NCBI GenBank assembly: GCA_964522445.1
Contig: CAZFUY010000085.1
Span: 1-12,941 of the forward strand
Source: CAZFUY01 sp964522445
GTDB lineage: Bacteria; Pseudomonadota; Gammaproteobacteria; SZUA-229
Direction: 5' to 3'
Length of the DNA: 12,941 nucleotides
Shown: piece by piece, positions 8,642 through 12,941 of the stretch
How the letters are laid out: each line of letters starts with the position of its first letter
Position numbering within the stretch: position 1 is the stretch's first letter
Translations under genes and position numbers: made by a program
Notes under the pieces: model-generated
What the model saw: only the letters and a program-made list of their open reading frames with translations
The model's database searches: none
Told to the model about the DNA's origin: nothing

Positions 8642-10063
8642 TTAGTAGCGATAATGCTCGGCTTTATATGGGCCATCAACAGGAACGTTGATATAGTCAG
8701 CCTGTTCCTGAGATAAAGCAGTAAGATTTGCGCCTACTTTTTTTAAATGTAAACGAGCTACTTTTTCATCCAGTTTCTTGGGCAGGATATAAACTTTATT
8801 ATCGTAGTCAGCACTGTTTTTGTAGAACTCAATCTGAGCCATAACCTGGTTGGTAAATGAAGCAGACATAACAAAGCTAGGATGGCCTGTTGCACAACCC
8901 AGATTAACCAGACGACCTTTTGCAAGAATAATAATTTGCTTACCATCAGGGAAAATCACATGGTCAACCTGAGGTTTGATTTCTTCCCACTGGTATTTTT
9001 CCAGAGATGCAATATTAATTTCTGAATCAAAGTGGCCGATATTACAAACTATAGCTTCGTTCTTCATATCAACCATATGATCATGATCGATAACATTAAC
9101 GTTGCCGGTAGTTGTAACAAAAATATCACCCATTGCTGCGGCATCATTCATTTCTACTACGCGATAACCTTCCATTGCAGCCTGTAATGCACAAATAGGA
9201 TCAATCTCTGTAACCCATACTGTTGCACCCATGCCACGGAAAGCCTGAGCACAGCCTTTGCCTACATCGCCATAACCCAGCACTACACAGATTTTGCCTG
9301 CAATCATTACATCGGTTGCACGTTTGATGCTGTCGATTAATGATTCACGGCAACCATACAGATTATCAAATTTAGATTTTGTTGCTGAATCGTTTACATT
9401 CATGGCGGGGAATAATAATTCGCCTTTTTCCTGCATTTCGTAAAGACGGTGAACGCCGGTAGTGGTTTCTTCTGTTACGCCTTTAACGCTAGCGGCGATA
9501 TCCTGCCATGTGCTTGAGCCGGTTTTGATAGTGCGACGCAATACATCAAGAATGGCTTTATATTCTTCATTGTCATCGTCTTTTGTTGCTGGAATAGCGC
9601 CGGCTTTTTCAAACTCAACACCCTTGTGAACTAATAGAGTTGCATCGCCACCGTCATCCAGAATCATGTTTGGTAATTTACCGTCAGGCCATAATAGCGC
9701 TTGCTCAGTACACCACCAGTATTCTTCAATGGTCTCACCTTTCCAGGCAAAAACAGGAATACCCTGTGCAGCAATTGCAGCAGCCGCATGATCCTGAGTG
9801 GAAAAAATATTGCAGGAAACCCAGCGTACTTCAGCGCCCAGCGCAATCAGTGTTTCAATCAGTACAGCTGTTTGAATGGTCATGTGTATGCTGCCCATAA
9901 TGCGGCAGCCAGTGAGTGGATTCTCGTTAGCGTATTCTTCGCGTAATGCCATAAGACCTGGCATTTCGATTTCAGCTATAGCAATTTCTTTGCGGCCCCA
10001 ATCGGCCAGTGACATATCAGCGACTTTGAAGTCAGTGAAGTTGTTATCGATGACGGCGTTCAT
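8642..10063 (-). CDS. ahcY: AhcY, S-adenosylhomocysteine hydrolase
   Basis: A 473-residue, NAD-dependent cytosolic enzyme that splits SAH into adenosine and homocysteine, removing the inhibitor of SAM-dependent methyltransferases. Visible marks are SIHMTIQTAVLIETL with His60, the NIFSTQDHAAAAIA segment, ILDDGGDATLL (about 134-144), NDSATKSKFDNLYGC with Lys229, Asp233 and Asn234, the NAD-binding GYGDVGKG at 263-270, and the C-terminal GPYKAEHYRY with the conserved Lys and Tyr. The insert of about 40 residues near 149-188 is typical of bacterial enzymes of about 470 residues and is absent from the human form. The ATG at 10063 is well supported by AGGAG 7 bases upstream (10075-10071). That Shine-Dalgarno lies inside a switchable helix of the SAH riboswitch just upstream. 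Having AhcY means SAH is handled by hydrolysis; no Pfs/LuxS gene is seen here. Confidence 0.98.
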   Translation of the reverse strand: MNAVIDNNFTDFKVADMSLADWGRKEIAIAEIEMPGLMALREEYANENPLTGCRIMGSIHMTIQTAVLIETLIALGAEVRWVSCNIFSTQDHAAAAIAAQGIPVFAWKGETIEEYWWCTEQALLWPDGKLPNMILDDGGDATLLVHKGVEFEKAGAIPATKDDDNEEYKAILDVLRRTIKTGSSTWQDIAASVKGVTEETTTGVHRLYEMQEKGELLFPAMNVNDSATKSKFDNLYGCRESLIDSIKRATDVMIAGKICVVLGYGDVGKGCAQAFRGMGATVWVTEIDPICALQAAMEGYRVVEMNDAAAMGDIFVTTTGNVNVIDHDHMVDMKNEAIVCNIGHFDSEINIASLEKYQWEEIKPQVDHVIFPDGKQIIILAKGRLVNLGCATGHPSFVMSASFTNQVMAQIEFYKNSADYDNKVYILPKKLDEKVARLHLKKVGANLTALSQEQADYINVPVDGPYKAEHYRY

Positions 10064-10064
10064 A

Positions 10065-10097
10065 GCTCATCTCCTAATTAGTGGTTAAGAAATGAGC
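10065..10097 (-). promoter_or_regulatory. Expression platform of the ahcY riboswitch: helix hiding the Shine-Dalgarno
   Basis: In the ahcY mRNA, GCUCAUUUCUUA (10097 down to 10086) can pair along its whole length with UAGGAGAUGAGC (10076 down to 10065): ten Watson-Crick pairs and two G-U wobbles around a 9-base loop. The 3' partner contains the ahcY Shine-Dalgarno AGGAG and ends one base before the AUG. The 5' partner begins with the last bases of the aptamer core (GGCGCUCA), so ligand-bound aptamer and this helix compete for the same strand. The wobbles pair only in the - strand RNA; on + strand RNA they would be C-A mismatches, which fits selection on the ahcY transcript. Prediction: SAH binding frees the ribosome site, an ON switch acting on translation. 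Confidence 0.75.
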
Positions 10098-10168
10098 GCC
10101 GTTTATGAAACGTTCTGAGCCTGACGGATTTATGTTTATAAGCATATCCGCTGCAGCGCCCCTCAGAA
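10092..10168 (-). promoter_or_regulatory. SAH riboswitch aptamer upstream of ahcY
   Basis: Read on the - strand, this segment carries the SAH-aptamer core in order: GAGGGGCGCUGCAGC, GUCAGGCUC, then AACGGCGCUCA. P1 is UUCUGAG (10168-10162) with CUCAGAA (10119-10113). The internal arm pairs CGGAU (10150-10146) with AUCCG (10129-10125), plus AUG/CAU further in. A small hairpin CGUUU-CAU-AAACG stands before the last core strand, whose GCGCU can form the pseudoknot with GGCGC near the 5' side. This class binds S-adenosylhomocysteine, rejects SAM, and is known before ahcY, where it raises expression when SAH builds up. It ends about 28 bases before the ahcY AUG. Core identity was judged by eye against the remembered consensus, not by a covariance-model search. 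Confidence 0.93.
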
Positions 10169-10175
10169 ATAGATT

Positions 10176-10203
10176 AAATCCGGGAAACAAATTTCCCGGA
10201 TTT
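10176..10203 (-). terminator. Perfect 12-bp inverted repeat after metK
   Basis: AAATCCGGGAAA (10176-10187), a 4-base loop, and TTTCCCGGATTT (10192-10203) form a perfect 12-bp stem 18 bases after the metK stop codon. In the metK transcript it is followed by UUUAAUCU (counting the end of the stem), a poor U-tract, so termination may be partial. It stands only 7 bases before the ahcY aptamer, leaving little room for a separate ahcY promoter. It may therefore be a leaky terminator that sets the metK to ahcY ratio, or a processing site. Confidence 0.65.
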
Positions 10204-10221
10204 CTAAAGATGTTGTTGGAA

Positions 10222-11382
10222 TTATAGACCAGCTGAATCTTTTAATGCTTCCGCTTTATCGGTTTTTTCCCAGGTGAAATTGGGTTCTTCGCGACCAAAG
10301 TGACCGTATGCGGCTGTGTCTCTGTAAATTGGACGCAGTAGGTCTAGCATAGTGACCAGACCTTTAGGTTTAAGGTCGAAGTGTTCACGAACTAACTCGA
10401 TAATGCGATCATCATCGATTTTACCCGTACCAAATGTTTGAACAGAAATTGAAGTTGGTTCAGCAACACCAATAGCATAAGACACCTGAATTTCACATTT
10501 ATCAGCAAGGCCAGCGGCGACAATGTTTTTAGCAACATAGCGACCTGCGTAGGCTGCAGAACGGTCAACTTTAGAGGGGTCTTTGCCAGAGAAAGCACCG
10601 CCACCATGACGTGCCATGCCGCCATAAGTATCAACAATAATTTTACGTCCTGTCAGGCCGCAATCGCCAACAGGTCCGCCAATAACGAAATTGCCGGTTG
10701 GGTTTATAAAGTATTTGGTGTCTTTGCTAATTAAATCCGCAGGCAGCACAGGTTTGATGATTTCATCCATTACTGCTTCGCGCAGTGCTTCAAGACTAAT
10801 TTCAGGATTATGCTGTGTAGATAATACAACCGCGTCAATTGACGTGGGTTTGCCATCTTCATAACGGAATGTCACCTGGCTTTTTGCATCAGGGCGTAAC
10901 CATGAAAGGGTGCCATTCTTGCGAACTTCAGCCTGACGCTTTACTAGCTGGTGAGCATAAGTAATAGGTGCAGGCATTAATACATCAGTTTCATTGCTTG
11001 CATAACCAAACATTAAACCCTGATCGCCAGCGCCCTGTTCGTGGTCGTCAGATTCATCAACACCCATAGCTATGTCTGCTGACTGTTTGTCTATAGAGGT
11101 GATAACGGCGCATGATTCCCAGTCAAAGCCCATTTCAGAGCTGTTATAACCGATTTCCTTAACTGTTTTGCGCACAACGGCCTGCATATCGACCCATGCT
11201 TCAGTGGTGATTTCGCCAGAAAGCACTACCATTCCGGTATTGACCATCGTTTCGCAGGCAACACGTGCTTTTGGATCCTGTTCAAAGATGGCATCCAGAA
11301 CTGCGTCTGAGATCTGGTCTGCAACTTTATCTGGGTGGCCTTCAGAAACAGATTCTGATGTAAACAAATGGCTATTTGACAT
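10222..11382 (-). CDS. metK: MetK, S-adenosylmethionine synthetase
   Basis: A 386-residue cytosolic enzyme that makes SAM from methionine and ATP, with release of phosphate and pyrophosphate; E. coli MetK has 384 residues. Family marks are the N-terminal FTSESVSEGHPDK with His16 and Asp18, GAGDQGLMFGYA (about 117-128) for ATP binding, the Gly-rich phosphate loop GGGAFSGKDPSKVDRSAAY, and a typical C-terminus. The ATG at 11382 is chosen because MSNSHLFTSESVSEGHPDK is the normal N-terminus and GAGGAAA (11396-11390) lies at the right distance; an in-frame TTG 21 bases upstream would add seven unconserved residues and overrun that Shine-Dalgarno. It is first in the metK-ahcY-metF-rsmE row. Its leader of about 205 bases carries an SAH riboswitch and further alternative helices. 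Confidence 0.97.
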   Translation of the reverse strand: MSNSHLFTSESVSEGHPDKVADQISDAVLDAIFEQDPKARVACETMVNTGMVVLSGEITTEAWVDMQAVVRKTVKEIGYNSSEMGFDWESCAVITSIDKQSADIAMGVDESDDHEQGAGDQGLMFGYASNETDVLMPAPITYAHQLVKRQAEVRKNGTLSWLRPDAKSQVTFRYEDGKPTSIDAVVLSTQHNPEISLEALREAVMDEIIKPVLPADLISKDTKYFINPTGNFVIGGPVGDCGLTGRKIIVDTYGGMARHGGGAFSGKDPSKVDRSAAYAGRYVAKNIVAAGLADKCEIQVSYAIGVAEPTSISVQTFGTGKIDDDRIIELVREHFDLKPKGLVTMLDLLRPIYRDTAAYGHFGREEPNFTWEKTDKAEALKDSAGL

Positions 11383-11389
11383 GTTTATT

Positions 11390-11443
11390 TTTCCTCGGTG
11401 CAATCATCATTAGTAGTCTTTAGTGAAGCTTTTGATGAGGAAA
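11390..11443 (-). promoter_or_regulatory. Possible anti-Shine-Dalgarno helix before metK
   Basis: The metK ribosome site GAGGAAA (11396 down to 11390) is perfectly complementary over 7 bases to UUUCCUC at 11443-11437, with a 40-base loop. That strand also overlaps the 3' side (AGAUUU, 11446-11441) of a second, competing stem-loop at 11441-11480, whose inner stem is AGCATAT/ATATGCT (11455-11461 with 11466-11472). The two folds cannot coexist. The anti-Shine-Dalgarno strand lies inside the small leader ORF, so a ribosome translating that ORF would open the helix. A 7-bp match in a leader this long can occur by chance, so confidence is limited. Confidence 0.4.
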
Positions 11444-11493
11444 TCTTCGATATAAGCATATATTGATATGCTGGAGATTTGATTCGCACTCAT
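11410..11493 (-). CDS. Possible 27-codon leader ORF upstream of metK
   Basis: An ATG-started ORF of 27 codons lies between the SAH aptamer and metK. It begins MSANQISS and ends SFTKDY, and its TAA is 27 bases before the metK ATG. The peptide has no methionine run, so it is not a classical methionine attenuator, and no family is recognised. Its AUG lies inside the 3' arm of the helix that competes with the aptamer (11494-11486), the place where ahcY's Shine-Dalgarno sits in the sister switch. Against it, no proper Shine-Dalgarno is at a normal distance; only AAAGA directly abuts the AUG. An open stretch this short is also common by chance. It could act by opening the anti-Shine-Dalgarno helix before metK. 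Confidence 0.25.
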   Translation of the reverse strand: MSANQISSISIYAYIEDFLIKSFTKDY

Positions 11494-11526
11494 TCTTTAG
11501 CTGGTTAGAGACTAATAAATGAGCGC
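11486..11526 (-). promoter_or_regulatory. Alternative helix competing with the metK SAH aptamer
   Basis: GCGCUCAUU (11526 down to 11518), the 3' end of the aptamer core plus two bases, pairs with AAUGAGUGC (11494 down to 11486): eight Watson-Crick pairs and one G-U. The stem continues, after a U-G pair and an A-A mismatch, with UUAG/CUAA. This is the structural match of the ahcY expression platform, with the same aptamer strand captured by a downstream copy of its complement. Here the captured site is not the metK Shine-Dalgarno, which is about 90 bases further on, but the AUG of a small leader ORF. No U-run follows, so it is not an intrinsic terminator. Confidence 0.6.
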
Positions 11527-11587
11527 CGTTCATGTTATAGATACACCGAGCCTGACAGAGATATCTGCTGCAGCGCCCCTCAGTGTG
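11519..11587 (-). promoter_or_regulatory. SAH riboswitch aptamer upstream of metK
   Basis: On the - strand this shows the same core as the ahcY aptamer: GAGGGGCGCUGCAGC, GUCAGGCUC, AACGGCGCUCAUU. The helices use other bases. P1 is ACACUGAG (11586-11579) with CUCGGUGU, eight pairs including one G-U, and the internal arm is CAGA-UAUC-UCUG. Different sequences keeping the same pairing in the two copies argue for two functional RNAs rather than one decayed duplicate. The small hairpin before the last core strand is weak here. Placement before metK instead of ahcY, metH or metF is unusual for this class as I know it. The transcript would start within a base or two of P1, given the promoter just upstream. 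A SAM-sensing class is rejected because none of the SAM-I, SAM-II or SAM/SAH cores is seen. Confidence 0.9.
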
Positions 11588-11624
11588 GAAAAGGATTATA
11601 GTCGAATTTTTTTAAAATGGCTAA
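11588..11624 (-). promoter_or_regulatory. Promoter of metK
   Basis: A perfect -10 box TATAAT lies on the - strand at 11600-11595. The -35 region is poor: TTAGCC (11624-11619) at 18-base spacing keeps only half of the consensus. A run of seven A followed by TTCGAC fills the spacer. Initiation about seven bases after the -10 falls at 11588-11587, where the first helix of the SAH aptamer begins, which strengthens both calls. It probably also serves ahcY and the genes beyond by read-through. Confidence 0.7.
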
Positions 11625-11728
11625 TAGCGTTTGAGATAATAATAAATGCCTTCAATATCACTTTAGTGGGAGGTAATTAAGTATTGTGTGTCAGTTAGTC
11701 AGTAAAATATTCAATGGATTATTTATAA

Positions 11729-11761
11729 AATAAAACCATGTATTAGATACATGGTTTTATT
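11729..11761 (-). terminator. Strong intrinsic terminator of the lipoprotein gene
   Basis: A perfect 15-bp inverted repeat, AATAAAACCATGTAT (11729-11743) with its complement at 11747-11761, encloses a 3-base loop. For the - strand transcript the stem ends in GGUUUUAUU and runs into UUAUAAAU, a good U-rich tail. It lies about 30 bases after the stop of the lipoprotein gene and insulates it from the metK promoter. On the + strand it also has a U-rich tail (ending TTTTATTATTTT), so it could work in both directions, but no + strand gene ends here. Between it and the metK promoter (11625-11728) I see no gene or motif. Confidence 0.85.
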
Positions 11762-11792
11762 ATTTTCTCGTATAACTATTTTTTTTAACTAG

Positions 11793-12647
11793 TTACTTGC
11801 CTGATCCCATTCCTTCCTTTAAAGAATCAGCAAGAACAATGGCCATTTTTCGGCCATGCTCTTCAAACAGGCTGGTTTGTTGTAATGGATTAACAATACC
11901 AGAATACATAGCTGCCTGTGCATCTGTTGTGGCAAACCATTCCTGCATATTTAATATAACACTGCCTTCACGCGTTATCATTGTCGCTGTAAATGCAGAT
12001 CCAGTAGAAGCTGCACCGGAATCACCTATGCAAATCTCACATGAATAAGAAAATCCACTGTCATTAATTAATATTGCAGCATCAACTTTTAATGCCTCAA
12101 TTGCCTTTCTAATATAATTTAACTCACCAGATTTACCTGTTAATGCTGATCCACTAGCATATACAGTCAGGCCATATTGCATCATATTAGTTGGTGCTAT
12201 TCCCTGCATTTCTGGTGGGGGTGTTATGGCATCCATTAGCATTCCCCCTAAAAATCCTGCAACGCCTTTTGCTTCTTTTCTGACATGCTTAGGTTTTGGT
12301 GGCACATAAAGAGCTTTAAATACCTGGTTAGACATCATTTCGCTCTGACTCATAACATTAAAAGGTAATGACTGATTATTTAATGTTTCTGTAAATGTTT
12401 TATGGGCAGAGTTTGCCGCATTTAATCCAACATTACCTTCAACGATATCAGCTGCTAAACCCAGCAGGCCATTATCGGGTGCTTTAGTGGGGCTTGACCG
12501 GCGTACAATTTGTTCTGGTACTGTATAGAGAACTACTGCTACTTTTTTAATTCTCTTGATTTCGCCGGCATTCATATCACGCTTTAATCCGCAGGCAGAT
12601 ATTAATGCTATTGATATAAATATAATTAAAAGTCGAAGTGGGTTCAT
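11793..12647 (-). CDS. Uncharacterised lipoprotein
   Basis: A 284-residue protein of unknown function. The N-terminus is a lipoprotein signal: positive start (MNPLR), hydrophobic stretch LLIIFISIALI, then lipobox ISAC with Cys19 as the lipidated residue. Gly follows the Cys, so there is no Asp retention signal and outer-membrane sorting is likely. After the signal comes KRIKKVAVVLYTVPEQI, a beta-strand-like opening of the kind seen in some envelope lipoproteins; this resemblance is weak and gives no function. A Gly/Ala-rich hydrophobic patch (GVAGFLGGMLMDAI) and a CEIC pair in SYSCEICIGDSG are notable. The start has a good Shine-Dalgarno, AAGGA (12659-12655), 7 bases before the ATG. It appears to be a single-gene unit, closed by the hairpin at 11729-11761. 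It is not obviously linked to the methyl cycle or to the pili. Confidence 0.85.
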   Translation of the reverse strand: MNPLRLLIIFISIALISACGLKRDMNAGEIKRIKKVAVVLYTVPEQIVRRSSPTKAPDNGLLGLAADIVEGNVGLNAANSAHKTFTETLNNQSLPFNVMSQSEMMSNQVFKALYVPPKPKHVRKEAKGVAGFLGGMLMDAITPPPEMQGIAPTNMMQYGLTVYASGSALTGKSGELNYIRKAIEALKVDAAILINDSGFSYSCEICIGDSGAASTGSAFTATMITREGSVILNMQEWFATTDAQAAMYSGIVNPLQQTSLFEEHGRKMAIVLADSLKEGMGSGK

Positions 12648-12659
12648 AAGTTTATCCTT

Positions 12660-12941
12660 AAATTATTAGTTTTTATTAGGCATATGCTTTCACCTGCATA
12701 ATCTTATTGTCTATTAGATAGTCATTAAATATACATTTAAAAGATGGTAGAAATATATATAGATGTAAATTGACTAAAAAGCTTAAGTTTTCTGATTTGT
12801 GCTGATGGTGTTACTTATGGTTGTATTGTTGTGAATGACTTTATGTGTCTGTTAAAAACATTAATTTATACTTATCTATAAGAGATCTTTGCACGAGAGA
12901 AAATTATTTTAATAGTTACCCATTTCATCGTCATTCCTGCA
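12660..12941. other. AT-rich intergenic DNA upstream of the lipoprotein gene
   Basis: About 280 bases up to the window edge hold no credible coding frame on either strand. The lipoprotein promoter must lie here, but no pair of boxes is convincing on the - strand; the best are TTTAAT and TAAGAT at 17-base spacing, a weak match. On the + strand TATACT (near 12870) is a fair -10 without a good -35. The final bases, CGTCATTCCTGC, resemble one arm of dispersed GTCATTCC-type inverted repeats common in proteobacteria, but the partner arm would be outside the window. Confidence 0.5.

Noticed and set aside
9640..10088. Plus-strand open frames opposite the start of ahcY
   Set aside because: They are overlapping shadows of a strongly conserved gene, with no ribosome site or recognisable protein.
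11383..11403. Upstream TTG start for metK at 11403
   Set aside because: It would add seven residues not typical of MetK and place the start before the Shine-Dalgarno GAGGAAA, which serves the ATG at 11382 well.
11519..11587. SAM-I, SAM-II or SAM/SAH riboswitch before metK
   Set aside because: None of those cores is seen; the GAGGGGCGCUGCA, CAGGCUC and AACGGCGCUCA blocks are those of the SAH class and match the ahcY copy.

Overview
The window looks like chromosome of a moderately AT-rich gammaproteobacterium with type IV pili. The evidence is a Pil-Chp chemosensory cluster of the Pseudomonas type, proteobacterial AhcY, MetK, MetF and RsmE, and SAH-type riboswitches. The genus cannot be fixed from this sequence.

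Left part, + strand (about 1-6920): the 3' end of pilJ (twitching-motility chemoreceptor), then chpA, a 2017-residue hybrid histidine kinase with HPt domains, a CheA-like catalytic core, a CheW domain and a C-terminal receiver. A chpC-like CheW adaptor follows, overlapping chpA by one base (TAATG). Together these would relay surface or mechanical signals to the pilus response regulators, which must lie outside the window. No pilK (methyltransferase) or chpB (methylesterase) lies between the genes.

Middle part, - strand (about 11600 down to 6933), in transcription order: metK, ahcY, metF, rsmE. This is most of the activated methyl cycle: SAM synthesis, SAH hydrolysis, methyl-THF supply, and finally a SAM-consuming 16S rRNA methyltransferase. 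It meets the chp cluster tail to tail.

The most interesting feature is two separate SAH-riboswitch aptamers, one before ahcY (10092-10168, the classic place) and one before metK (11519-11587, unusual as far as I know). They share the conserved core but have compensated, different stems. At ahcY the 3' strand of the aptamer can instead form a 12-bp helix that buries the ahcY Shine-Dalgarno, which fits a translational ON switch. At metK the equivalent alternative helix buries the start of a 27-codon leader ORF, and a second helix inside that ORF can pair with the metK Shine-Dalgarno. This suggests, as a hypothesis, a riboswitch-to-leader-ORF-to-metK relay. A TATAAT box places the metK transcript start almost exactly at the first aptamer base.

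Right part (11729-12941): a strong 15-bp terminator hairpin, a - strand gene for an uncharacterised lipoprotein, and about 290 bases of AT-rich upstream DNA with no gene.
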